A stretch of DNA of 64,000 nt, from contig JAJTUP010000046.1 in the NCBI GenBank assembly GCA_021399435.1, forward strand, positions 463,524-527,523, read 5' to 3'. A program made the position numbers and the translations under genes. The stretch comes from Diaporthe sp. PMI_573 (taxonomy: Eukaryota > Ascomycota > Sordariomycetes > Diaporthales > Diaporthaceae). The stretch's first letter is position 1, and each line of letters starts with the position of its first letter. Below the pieces are notes generated by a model. It searched no databases and was not told where the DNA came from. It saw only the letters and a list, made by a program, of their open reading frames with translations. This document shows positions 53,891 to 63,948 of this stretch, in pieces.

Positions 53891-54020
53891 AGCACAAGCG
53901 CACGATTCCCGACTCTCCCGAGGCAGCACTGCTGCAATCTCCTCAGGCTAGTCGTCTTTGTGCGAGCCTCGTCTCTTCACTCTTGCCAATCTGTGAATTG
54001 CCAAGCAATCCACTGATCAG

Positions 54021-54224
54021 TGTTGAATGGCCTTTGCCATATGGCGATAGTACGTACGTACGTAGGGGTCTGTTGGTTGGTTCTGATTGTATTGCTTGCT
54101 TAGGGAAACGGGTGTACTATCGTACGAAGGGGAAGAGGCCACTCTTCCCCAGCCGGGCCCCCGGCTGACTAAGCACACCCAACCTATCGAACTACGTGCG
54201 ATCCAACCAGGTGCTATTCCAACA
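54021..54224 (-). repeat. 5' LTR of the Copia element
   Basis: 204 bp. Differs from the 3' LTR at four places: G/A near the GCTTGGGG block, a one-base indel before CGTACGAAGG, a two-base indel in the CCCCC run, and A/G near the end. On the minus strand it drives transcription towards Gag. Confidence 0.93.
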
Positions 54225-55312
54225 GCTTCCCAAATTCGTGGATTCGGAACAGATGAATATCGACTGCATGTTCGGCCGACAGCGCAAGGAGGTTTACGCA
54301 GACAAGCCATAAGCTTTCGTAGGGCGTGCAGGAGATATGTCTTGCGGGCGAACGATGCCAGGAAACCAGTGAATGAGAATAGTCTGCTGATAAGTGAAAG
54401 GGGAGCCCACTCCGTATGGAGGGGAGAGTACTAAAGCTGACCTTGTCATTCGGCAAACCTCCCCGCCAATTGGAACTTCTACGGCAAACGCCGCCCGGAT
54501 TCCCCGGGTGTTAGGAATGCAACGCGTCTCAATCACACTAACCCTAAAGCTACACAGACGTAGCCGTGTCCTAACATTACAGCTGCAAGATACCGTGTGA
54601 TCATACTGTACCAGTAAGAGCCATGGGCGCGTTCGACACCAAACGCCGCGCCCGTTCATGGGCTGAATGCCACACCAAAGCGAGTAGTTCAACAGCATCA
54701 TTCCGTGACTGGTCGTAGGATACGGTCAATGTTAGTCAGCAGAGGCCTTCTCCGGGGACTCAATGCCACCAAGCAAGTGATTCACCTATTGTCATTCTGT
54801 GCATTAGCCTGCCAATGTTATCGCTAGGCCCTGTCTATAGCTGAACGCCACACAAAAGTGAGCGGTTTCACCAGTGTCGTTCCCGTGTATTAGCCTACCT
54901 TGTCACTAGGGCGCCGGGATAATGCAACTATTGCTGTAAACGAGAAGCTCCTCCACCACAACGGCTGATTGTGTGGCACCTCGGGACTCCAAGGAACCTT
55001 GTGCAACTGGTTCAGCTGCGCAGTAAAGCAATGTTGCAGGGTACTCCATCCGGAAGGGATTTGCGCTTTGGAAAGCAGAACAATGCCCAACAAATGCGGG
55101 CTGTTGTAGAGGACTTCAGTGCTTTGATCGGGCAGGAGGAGGGACGAGCGACGGCGGAGAGTTATAAAGAGGATGAGTATGGAAGCCATGCAAGGGGATT
55201 CGAGTCCTGTCTTTCTCCCCGGCTCCAAGTTTCTCTGCAGATACAAGATTTGCGTGTGCCAAGTTTCTAGACTTTTAATGCCACTTCCCTCCCCGAATCG
55301 AGTCATCGAAAC
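54225..55312. other. no recognised gene; diverged tandem repeats
   Basis: Between 54655 and 54905 three diverged copies of an approximately 80-90-bp unit follow one another, each with a TGAAYGCCACACCAAAG-like phrase, a TTCACCAGTRTC-like phrase and ATTAGCCTRCC. No coding frame is supported. The last part is the promoter side of the rhodopsin-domain gene. Confidence 0.5.
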
Positions 55313-56706
55313 ATGTCGTCAAACGAGACCATCGGCGCCGTGCCACCCCCACCAGGTGTTGTGTCCAACTTCGATGATCCGCCCAGCTCGGCACTGGTCA
55401 ACACGGCCACTAGTATCGCCCTCGCACTCTTCTCAACATGCTTCGTGGCATTGCGGTTTTATACCACGCTTGGTATCACCCGCGTGCGAGTGCCTGCAGA
55501 TCGTAAGCTGCGAAAATGCCACAATTAACTGTTCAAGCCACCTCTAACTTCTCTACCTAGTTCTGTTAGCTCTCGCCTGGGTATGTTGCCAGTTGTTGTT
55601 CCTACGGTAGCTCCTGGAAGCTAAACCCAATCCAGCTGCTAGCTGTCGCCTTTTCGGTATCGGCCTGCATTCGTCAGTATGCCCACATGTAGGCACGTCC
55701 CTACCGTCGATTCCTTGGCTTACTTGTCTGCAGTACCGCGATTCGGCTTCGGCCGCCATCTATGGGATGTCTCGTTCACGACGTTCAACATCCACTTCAT
55801 GAAGGTAGCCAACCAGACCATCGTGGCCGTCCCACTCCAATGTCTGCAGCGCTTACTAAACCTTAGTGACTTGATAGACTGGCGCGATTGTAGGGACGTT
55901 CTTTGGAATGTCTGTCACCTTTTCCAAGCTCTCAATCTTGGCCTTCTACCTAAACATTGCCTTGGGTCCTGTCGCCAAGCGTCAAAGGGTTGCCATCTAT
56001 TCCCTTGCGGTTGTCGTTTTTCTTTACGGCACCCTCACTTCCTTCGAATGGCTTTTCGCTTGCCGTCCCATGGAGAAATACTGGGATTTCACCATTACTG
56101 ACGGGACTTGTATAAATTTTATAAAGATCATGTTGTTCAATGGTGTGATGAACGTTGTTACTGACACGGCTATTTTGTGTTTTCCTATTTGGATACTTTG
56201 GAATTTACGTCTCCCAGTCCGGCAGAAGGTCGGAGTGATGGGAATAATGATGACCGGCGGCCTGTGAGTTAAACTGTCGCAGCGCGAGGAAGAATACTAG
56301 AACTAATCTTGCGAATAGGGTCCTCGCCATCAGCATCGCCAGGGCAATAATGACTATGGACATCCTCGACAACCTAGACATTACCTGGGAATGGACTCCG
56401 CTATTTATTGCGATGTATGTCAGTCGTTTGCGTTTGGGATGCTGAACCTTTAATCTCTGACGTATAGCTCTTAGGATGCTCGAGGTGCATATTGGGCTGG
56501 TCTGCGTCTGTCTGATATTCGCCAAGCCCTTCTTTAAGAGACATTTCCCGAAGCTTCTCGGGAGCTCTTACGGAGCTCACTCAGCTCCTTATGGTAGCCG
56601 GTCGAGGCGATGGATAACACAGTCCGATGCGGAGAGATATCCGCTGCCATCGCAAGACGGAAATATGGTACCCCTGGATAACACTTTTGGAAATTCTCTA
56701 ACGTAG
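55313..56706 (+). CDS. rhodopsin-domain (SAT4-like) fungal membrane protein, seven exons
   Basis: Seen: exons 55313-55502, 55561-55580, 55636-55672, 55734-55804, 55878-56263, 56319-56414 and 56475-56706; all six introns have GT-AG ends and the phases agree, giving 343 residues. Membrane segments include SALVNTATSIALALFSTCFV, the one assembled from three small exons (LLALAW + LLAVAFSVSACI), VGTFFGMSVTFSKLSILAFY, VAIYSLAVVVFLYGTLTSFE, IMLFNGVMNVVTDTAILCFP, the VMGIMMTGGL/VLAISIARAIM junction and VHIGLVCVCLIFAKPFF. The GFGRHLWDV motif follows segment 2, as is typical of this family (seven-span proteins, including many PTH11-like receptors). Oddity: the last residue and the TAG lie within the terminal repeat of Fot1 copy 2. 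Confidence 0.85.
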
Positions 56707-57595
56707 GTGGACAGTCAGCCGGTCAGGACACATGCCCGGTCAGTTTTGTTAACTCTGCTAACTTTTGCCAACCCTAGCACCCACGTGAGGCCAGCATATC
56801 AATAGGAATTGGCACCAATTGGTGCAAACTGGTCCCAATTGCTTATTTTTAATTGATTTGGTCAATTTAGAGTGGTTGGGGTGGCTGCAGTGCCAGTCTG
56901 AAGTGGCTGACTTTTGGTGGGAAAATCGCGTTCCCCACCAAAATGGAGCATTTCAACCATGCAGAATCAACCTCAATCTACACCAGCCAAATCAACTATT
57001 TTGGCGGTCCGACGCGGACCGCTTAAGAATGTACTATTATACACTCTGAATCTGACTGACTAGACTCTTCTGCATCTTTCTCACAAGTTCTTGCGTTATG
57101 CCCAGTCTCGCCGCAGTTGCCACATCGTCGTTTGCTCGGTCCGCCGCGGTCCGCCTCCTCAGCACCACCAGCCATTTCACCAGCCGGCCGCTTCCCCTTT
57201 TGTTTTTCTTCAATTATCACCTGAGATTCCTCAATACTAAGTGCCCCTCCAAGCTGGACCCGACTTCTTTTGGCCCTCCGGCGTTTGGCGAGCCCAATAT
57301 TAGCCTTCTCAAGGGTACGGACCCGATCATTCAAAAGAGTAATCTGATGCGCCATTGCTTGTGCACCCTTTGTAAACTTCTCAATTGCCTGGATAATTGG
57401 TGTAGGGGAGCTGCCCTGATGGGCTGAGATCTTGCCCTTGATAAAACTTGATTGCTGGACAGTCTGGTGGGCATTGGAGGGTGTTTGTGATTCCCATTTC
57501 GATGGTGACACAGGGAGGGATTGTACTGGAGTTTGTAGGCGGACATCCAGCTTGGAAATGACAGAATCTGGGTTCCATGGAGAAATACCAGCCTG
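56701..57595 (-). mobile_element. Fot1/pogo-type element 2, truncated 3' portion
   Basis: Seen: starts with ACGTAGGTGGACAGTCAGCC directly after a TA at 56699-56700, matching the ACGT start and layout of element 1 though with a diverged repeat. It then carries the same inner blocks (CCAATTGGTGCAAACTGGTC, AGTCTGAAGTGGCTGACTTT). The transposase frame runs from 57595 to the stop at 57023: GISPWNPDSVISKLDVRLQT, the coiled coil, the basic run and the CCHC knuckle CGNCGETGHNARTC. The N-terminal and catalytic parts are absent; the copy is cut at 57595 by unrelated sequence. No stop within what remains. Confidence 0.9.
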
Positions 57596-57798
57596 ACGGA
57601 GAAGAGAAGAAGTGCGATTAATTAAACCTGCTCCTGCAGCGTATACAGTACAAGAAAAAAAAGATGAATCAGACTGGCGCACACTGGCATATGGTACAGT
57701 ACATAAAGTTGCTAAATATATCCTGATAGTGCTTGACAGAAGGCCTGTACTTCTGCACCAGCCACAATTTTCAGACTGTAGTACAGTACAACAATATG
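57596..57798. other. orphan 200-bp segment between Fot1 and Helitron fragments
   Basis: AT-rich, with four ACAGTAC or GTACAGTAC motifs (57640-57785). Belongs neither to the Fot1 element nor recognisably to Helitron coding sequence. May be the end of a further small element or the Helitron 3' region. Confidence 0.5.
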
Positions 57799-59385
57799 TT
57801 ATATAAGCACCACACTTCTTTTGAGCTTGTCCAGGTCGGCCGCCGTCTGTCGGCCTGTTCGGATGCGTTCTAAGAGCCCTATCAGTTCCTCGTCGCCCTC
57901 GGCCCTCTTCTGCTCCTCTAGGACCACTACGTTGGTAAACAGCTCCCATGTCGTCTTGGCCTGGATCTGCTGCCATCGATATTGCGTCGCACGATCCGAG
58001 AGGTTCCGTAGCCCCTTGCCGCTGTCGCTGGGGTCGACCCGGCTCAGCAGACCCTTCTGCAGTACTGGCCCGAACTGGAGGAAGTCGCCCGTGAAGACCA
58101 CCACCGGTATCCCGCCGAACGGCCTGTCTGGGAAGCCGCGGAGCGCCCGCAGCTTGTGGTCTACTTCGTAGAGCGTCTTAAGTCCCAACATGCTTACCTC
58201 GTCGACCACAAGCACGTCACGCCTTCTCCAACGCTGCCGGCTCCTCTCCAGGTTCGCGGATGGTAGGCTTTCCATCGCGGCTCCGTCTTGATCCTTGAAG
58301 GCTAGCCCCAGCGCGGAGTGGATGGTGTTACCGCCGATCCCTGCCGCCGCCGTCCCGGACGTAGCTGTTATGACAATACGTTTCGACGACCCTTTCGCCG
58401 CGAATACCTCTTTCAGCGTCTCGATGAGCCAAGACTTCCCGGTGCCGCCGCTTCCGCCTATGTATTGGAGATGTTGAGGTGGCTGCTCCCACACCGTGTG
58501 CCCTTCGTTGCCGTCAGCGACTATATCTGACACTTCCTCCGCTCTGTCCATCGCCTCACAGATGAGGCCGAGGGCGATCTTCTGCATGCGGTTTAGCGTT
58601 CGCTGCTTGCCTATCATGTTCCCGACCAGGAGGAAGCTGCTGCCAGGTGCTATATCTACCCAAGTATGAGCTGGAGCGGGGGTTAGGTTGGGCGCCGGGA
58701 TAGGTGGGAACAAATACTGATCATCGCCGGGACCGAAACCAGCCTCGTCGCCGTTCTTGTCTTCGCCGACTTCATCATCCCCTTCGATGGCTAGCACTCT
58801 GGCTCTGTGGAGCCGCAGCTGGGCCGCCCGTACCATGCCAATCTCGGGCTTCGTCATCGTTTTTACTGTCGCTTGATGTTCGGACTGCGTGCGCCACGGG
58901 TCCGGTTCGGGGTCAGAGAAGCTGGCTCTCTCGAGCGCCTGTAGCAGCCTTGCCAGTGCGGGGGAGTCTTTGGCAATGCCTTGATCGCCGTGCAGGTTAT
59001 ACACCGCGTCATGGAATGTGTACCTCAAGTCCGTGTTGTGCGGTCGCCACGTGGTGCCAGGGGCTATTCCCTCCTCCGCCGGCTCGTGCTCTTTCTCCTC
59101 GTCACCTTCGCTGCGGCTAGCCCACAACGCCGCGTCTTTCTTAGCATCTTCGGCGCTCTTGTGCAGAAGCTTAATGTTGCTAACCACCCCCTTCACCCGG
59201 TCCGGTATGGCTTCCGACAGCTTTGCCCACACGTCTTTGACTGAGGCGTACTCACCAGATGCATAGCGGTAGCCGTAGAGCTCGTCCAGGCGCGTGAAGC
59301 GTTGCCAAGGTACAAAGAGTGCTAGGAGGACCACCGCGGTTCTGTATGCCGTTAGCTCTTCGACGAGCCTTCTCTCTCTCTTCAC
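57799..59385 (-). pseudogene. Helitron helicase (PIF1-type), C-terminally truncated
   Basis: Unwinds DNA during rolling-circle transposition. Seen: 528 codons; an N-terminal Helitron-specific region, then motif I as GGSGGTGKSWLIETLKEVF, motif Ia (VITATSGTAAAGIGGNTIHS), motif II as VLVVDEVSMLGLKTL, and motif III as VFTGDFLQFGPV. Motifs IV to VI, expected in the next 300 or more residues, are missing; the frame ends at 57799, where orphan sequence begins. The preceding frame (60389-59391) is the linker between Rep and helicase and ends 6 bp away, so a small frame change separates them. Confidence 0.88.
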
Positions 59386-59390
59386 CTCTC

Positions 59391-61586
59391 CTACCGTTGG
59401 TAATATCCTGGGTCTAGCTTATCCAGGTCGTGGTTGAGGGGGCCGGTGAGCACCGGGACGTACTGCGACCCTGCTTTCAGGAGCTCTTGGATCCATCTCT
59501 CTCCATTGACAAGGTCTTGGTCGAAGGGGAAATACTGCGGCTTGTCTACGTTCGTCCGCTTCCCAACCCGACGCACTTGAATCACGCTAGCATAGTCGTA
59601 GAAGCAGAGGTCCTCCAATAGAGCCCCACGCCCGGCGTATGCCTCCAGCAGTGGAAGATGCACACCAGACTGCGCTATGTTGATCGTCTCCGGGGCCGCT
59701 CGCAGACGAGCCTCCGGTCCGGCTGCGTCTTGTAGACCCCGCCACCTCCTGAAGACCGCCCAGTACAGCGTATTGAGGTGAATGCTCTGCCATCTCTCCA
59801 CGCTGGAGTAGTGGTTGGGATGACCGAGGAGCCTGCTGCATACCTCCACGGCGGATAGCTCCCTGCTGGTGAAGATCTGGTTTGCCGTCCGGGCCAGGAA
59901 TTGCCTGGCCTTATTATTTACCTGCGCCGCCCTCGGGGCTTCGTCGTCATGCGCTACTTGGCCTTCGGCCCCGACGTCCGCTGACATCCTTTCCCACACC
60001 GGCTTCATAAGCGCCGCCCGTTTCCATAACGGCGTATCTAGCTTCGTGGCGTAATTCGTGGCGTAATAGCTCATGGCTAGGCTTGACGTGACCGTGACGA
60101 GGAGTCGAATGTCGTGGTTGTGCCGCAAGGCAACCGCTAGGGCCTTGTTGAACCGGCTAATCCGGCTGTGATTGCGTTTGACGTGCAGCAGGCCGCTCGG
60201 TGTGAATTCAGTCTGTTCCCGCAGCACCCACGGAGCTCGGAAGCGACACGGATACTGATTTCTTGTCCGGCCCTTTTCCTTGAAGCTATACTTGACACAT
60301 GTTGCGCCGCAGCTGTGCATCTGGCAACGATGCGCCACCCAGTTCGCCTCGCTCTCGAACACATCGGCCAGCTTGTCAACATCGTTCACTATGTCGCTTA
60401 TATCACGGAAGACGCTATCCCACCGTCGGTATCGTTTTGCCTCCTGTTCGTCACAACACTACCGTGCCTGGGTGAGCGGCTCTTCCCTCTCTACCGCGTC
60501 TAGCTAGGCAATACGCTTACCTCACTCACTAGGGTATCAAGGTATCGACACACCTGCTCCGCGTACGCCCCGTCATCTTGCATATCGTCCAAGACAGTGG
60601 GCATTTCCACGTTGGCGTCGAGCCACAAGAATCCGTGTAGGTGCTCCGCCCCCCTTTCGTTCGTCTCGACGCAGCCATAATAGCCAGAGACCTTGCCGAA
60701 TATCGATGGCCCCCCTACGCGTACGCAGTGTTGGAAGAAGAGACGGATCTCGCGGTCGAAAAACTTGGCGGAGCTCACAGGATCTCGCACTACATGCTGT
60801 ACCCGACCGATGTGCTTGCGGAACTGGTCCACCAGCTGCCTGGCCAGCTCTCCGCTCACAGCCCGGTAGGCAGTCAGCTTCATATTTACTTCTTGTTGGT
60901 CAGGTCGTTTGGATTCAGCGTGAACCAAATTGTCTTCATCCCTAGCAGTAAGCTGAGGGAGTTGATCTTGCGACGGTGACCGAGTCTCTCTTCGTTCGAC
61001 ATATGCTGGCCATGCCCGAAGGCGCTGAGCTCTCGAAGCAGGAAGGAGACGTCCTCGTTCGTAGTCGTCCTGGTCTGGCGGTATTCTTCCTCCGCGGCCT
61101 CGATCTCGCTGGCAGTCAGCGCGCGGAGGATCTGCTCCACCCGAGCGAAGGACCGCTTCTGCATGCGAATATAGCTGATCCGCCGGTTCTCCGAGCGGAC
61201 CAGCATGTTGTATATGAGGAAGGGAAACGCCGGGTGCGTCGCGAAAAGGCCGCCTACTACTGGTCAATTCCGTCTGATCTCCCAGCTCGGCGGGTACATA
61301 CCGTGTCGCTGGAGCACCAATCTCGCCCAACTCCGTAGGGTGAAGTTACGGTCCTGGCCGCAGCTACTATGACGTCCGTGAATCCGACACCGGCATCCTC
61401 CGCCAACTTAGGGCCTCCTCGGCCCCACGGAAAGAGGCAGGGGAAGGTCTTGGGAAAGAAATCGGGGTCGTTGCTGTCGACATACTCCCTCCCCCCGCTG
61501 GTTGATAATAAACGGTTCCGTAGTGCCGGCAAAGTATCCGATTCCACCCTCACTCCGCCTGCGCTTCTTGCCCCGATGGCGGCCAT
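59391..61586 (-). pseudogene. Helitron Rep (HUH endonuclease) and linker
   Basis: Nicks and rejoins DNA strands through a Tyr residue. Seen: SNDPDFFPKTFPCLFPWGRG; RSWARLVLQRHG followed by a likely 48-nt intron and FATHPAFPFLIYNMLVRSEN; KTIWFTLNPNDLTN, then a frameshift near 60890, MKLTAYRAVSGELARQLVDQ; KVSGYYGCVETNERGAEHLH (HUH); and QVCRYLDTLV with the Tyr. A 124-nt intron (60520-60397, GTAAGC...ATAAG) joins it to DIVNDVDKLADVF and the long linker. Catalytic His pair and Tyr are present, but the frameshift makes it non-functional. Confidence 0.8.
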
Positions 61587-61627
61587 CCGTCTGGTCCAGG
61601 CTGGCCTGGACCCACCGAAGCCGTTCT

Positions 61628-63060
61628 CTAGGGCCGTGGTCCGCCGTCTCGTCGAGCCCCAACATCCCTGTTGAAACCATCTCGATTAGCTCTTCCTCTA
61701 TATACCGAAGATCCAGCTCCTCCTCTCTGGAGATGACGCCCCTGCAAGCCGCCTAGTCTCGCGTTGCTTTCGTTCTCTTGTCGCACAGCATCGTCTTCGC
61801 TGTCTTCCAGCGTAGCTAGCACCTCTTCGGCCGTACGAATAGGTTGCTCTGCACGACCACGCTCAACGGCCGACACATAGTATCCAGTCCGGATTTGGTC
61901 CTCCGCGCTCAGCTCGTATGGGACCATGCTATCGAATATAGCTTGCGGCACCTCGGTACCGGAACACCAGTCCCCCCAACTCCGGAGGTGCTCCTCACTG
62001 ATACAAATATCTCGGAATAACGGATTATACCGCTTCAGCCAGGTAAGCGCGCCTTTCAGCCGCTGGGGACGCACCGACATCATCCAGGCAATGTCGGTAG
62101 GCACCGGCTTCCGTGGTGCTACGAAGCACACGTGGATCCTCTCCAGCTCGTTCATCATGGGGTGCGGGAGCACTTTCGACACACAAGTTCTCCACGTCGT
62201 TGGGGAATACGGTAATGTGGCCCTTCTTGTGCTTACGATATCGGCCGTTGGTAGCCTTCTCGATGTCGATCTGGAACTTGGTGATCCAACCACAAGGTAT
62301 GTACAAGCCAATGAGCCGTTCCTCCATTGGAGTCAAGTATCGCAGTGCCGCCGGATATCTATGGACGCATCCAAGGCCGAGGTTGTTGACTTGGCAGGCA
62401 CGCGGGAGCTTACCTGCCTCTAAGGCATGACTACAGTCTTGGCAGACAGGGAACCCGTCCGGCCCTTCACGGGGGAAGCATTGTCGGCATGCGAAATGTT
62501 CCCGATCCTGGCGCGTGAGGCGCGTTTCCGCCTGCCGATACAACGGCTCGAACACCGTCCACTTCCAGTCGGAGACGTCGACGGATGCCTTCTGCTCATA
62601 GCAGACGACGCAGTGTGTCAGCTCCATGGTGTTTTCGTCATGCATCTTGTTGTAGAAGTCACAGACGGTCTCCAGCTCGAGCTCGCGCGGTCTCGGCTCA
62701 CTCCATGTATGGCCCGCCGAATCTCTCACCCTCTGCTCCCAACGTTCATCCATCGCCTTCAGAACCTCATGCAACGACTTCTTTCGCTCTTGGAATAGCG
62801 GAGAGGCTGGAGTATCCACTATCGGAAAGATTGAGGGAGCTGCTGACCGTGCTGGTTGGCCGACCCGCGCATCTTTCTCGGTAGGGACTGGTCTCGTATG
62901 TTTCCTGCGGGCGGTAAGCGGTCCCTGGTCTGGGACCGCGCTGCTTAAGACTCGGCGTCACAACGATAGGAGGACATTGAATTGGTGGTGTGGTCGGTGT
63001 CTTGGGAAGGAGTCGGGCCAGCGGCCGTCTCGGTGGGTAGATCCTCTGCTTTCTGCCCAT
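61628..63060 (-). pseudogene. Helitron N-terminal region, frameshifted
   Basis: Seen: three frames in turn, 63060 to about 62950 (GRKQRIYPPRRPLARLLP), 62819-62170 (SLHEVLKAMDERWEQRVRDS, two CxxC pairs, TPMEERLIGLYIPCGWITKF), then 62170-61745 (VLPHPMMNELERIHVCFVAP, LTWLKRYNPLFRDICISEEH). Each junction is a one-base change with no sign of splicing. Known: the paired Cys and the PMEERLI block mark the N-terminal domain of fungal Helitron proteins. Confidence 0.75.
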
Positions 63061-63438
63061 GACGTTCGGCGTGATCTATGACAATCCAGCAGCGCCTTTG
63101 GTTAGCTGGAGTCCTCTAAGTGTTGCCAGAATATCTCTTGTTCTTTCTTGCCAGAGTGCCATGGTACTGTCACGGTCTCCTCATCACCTAGTCCCAAGCG
63201 GCCTACCAACACACAATAGCCCCCGGAACTCCGTTGTGCCGATCTGTCACGCGCATCTACGGCAGCGGACATGATATGTGACCGAGTGGCCCTGCCGGGG
63301 ACCTCCCTGCTGATGGGGTGATAGGTCACTTGCCGTTGCCCTCGTCAGCGTAAGGGTCCCACTTTGTTGGAAACTTTATGGGAAGTTCACAATTTCTTCG
63401 AAACAATCTGTGCGCGGCCCTGCGCTCGCTTTCTGAAC
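63061..63438. other. no recognised gene
   Basis: Spacer between the Helitron ORF and the MYND gene; possible Helitron 5' end, but no TC-start motif could be placed. Confidence 0.4.
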
Positions 63439-63948
63439 TCATTTACTATCTATCTCGACTTCCAGCTCTTCCATTCCAGCTGCTCCCATCAATAAACGTC
63501 TCACGACCTCCTCTCGACTAATCTCCCTGGACCGCGGCGGCTCGCCAGGTCCCGCGACATTGAAGACGGCGCTGTAGGTCACTTTGGTGTCGGAGTCAGC
63601 GTCCGCCTCGTCCAGGGGGCGCCTTGCATCGAATGTCGACGTCGGCCACGGCGTACACTCAGCCTTGTGGTTTGGCCAGTCCTCCTCTTGGTGCTCTTGC
63701 CCACAATACCCCGCGACGTGACAGCCCCCGCATTCCCTTAGCCCTTCTCTTTTCTTGCATACTCTACACTCTACATAAGCTCTCGACGTCAAGTCCTGGT
63801 CCGGACCACTAAGGCCACCATCTGGAGAGCGGCTCCTCGACATTACTTGCAGCATTCGCTGCCGCGTCCGGGTCCGACATTTCAGGTCCCCGCAGAACGG
63901 ATCCACGACGACCACAACGTGAGGTTCCGGAGCATCAAGGAATGCCAT
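63439..63948 (-). CDS. MYND-type zinc-finger protein
   Basis: Likely a protein-interaction module; substrate and partners unknown. Seen: 169 residues in one exon, ATG at 63948, stop TAA at 63439. The MYND finger lies around residues 60-97: ECRVCKKREGLRECGGCHVA, then YCGQEHQEEDWPNHKAEC, with all seven Cys and the His of the consensus. N-terminal VVVVVDPFCG is hydrophobic but too short for a membrane span; the C-terminus is acidic (DEADADSDTK, MEELEVEIDSK). No break is seen. It is on the same strand as the Helitron and 380 bp upstream of it, so it could be a host neighbour or captured cargo; the sequence does not decide. Confidence 0.82.
   Translation of the reverse strand: MAFLDAPEPHVVVVVDPFCGDLKCRTRTRQRMLQVMSRSRSPDGGLSGPDQDLTSRAYVECRVCKKREGLRECGGCHVAGYCGQEHQEEDWPNHKAECTPWPTSTFDARRPLDEADADSDTKVTYSAVFNVAGPGEPPRSREISREEVVRRLLMGAAGMEELEVEIDSK

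Larger units (their letters stand above)
47834..54224 (-). mobile_element. Copia-order LTR retrotransposon, near-complete
   Basis: Seen: two LTRs (47834-48038 and 54021-54224) with TGTTG/CAACA ends, differing by two substitutions and two small indels; a polypurine tract next to the left LTR; and, between them on the minus strand, Gag, then protease, integrase, reverse transcriptase and RNase H in Copia order. Total 6391 bp. No target duplication: the flanks are GAAAT and GCTTC. The whole element is studded with CGTACG/CGTGCG/CGCACG motifs. An extra 100-codon ORF lies between Pol and the 3' LTR. LTR similarity suggests insertion that is not very recent but also not ancient. Confidence 0.95.
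57799..63060 (-). mobile_element. Helitron, 3'-truncated and decayed
   Basis: Seen: on the minus strand, from an ATG at 63060, a Pro/Ser-rich N-terminus; a Cys-rich zone (HFACRQCFPREG ... CQDC); TPMEERLIGLYIPCGWITKF with HITVFPNDVENL (the N-terminal Helitron domain); SNDPDFFPKTFPCLFPWGRG; the Rep part with AEHLHGFLWLDA (HUH) and QVCRYLDTLV (catalytic Tyr); and finally a PIF1-type helicase. At least four frameshifts break it (near 62950, 62170, 61745 and 60890), and two gaps look like introns. The helicase lacks its last third. Neither the TC start nor the CTRR end could be found. Not an active element. Confidence 0.88.

Noticed and set aside
53510..53929. Gag starting at the far upstream ATG (53929)
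   Set aside because: That stretch consists of the duplicated leader unit and lacks Gag-like composition; ATG 53509 is preferred, though not proven.
47829..54229. Five-base target duplication of the Copia element
   Set aside because: GAAAT and GCTTC do not match; none is claimed.
57023..57976. 317-codon minus-strand ORF as one gene
   Set aside because: It is an accidental fusion of Helitron out-of-frame codons, the orphan segment and the Fot1 C-terminus.
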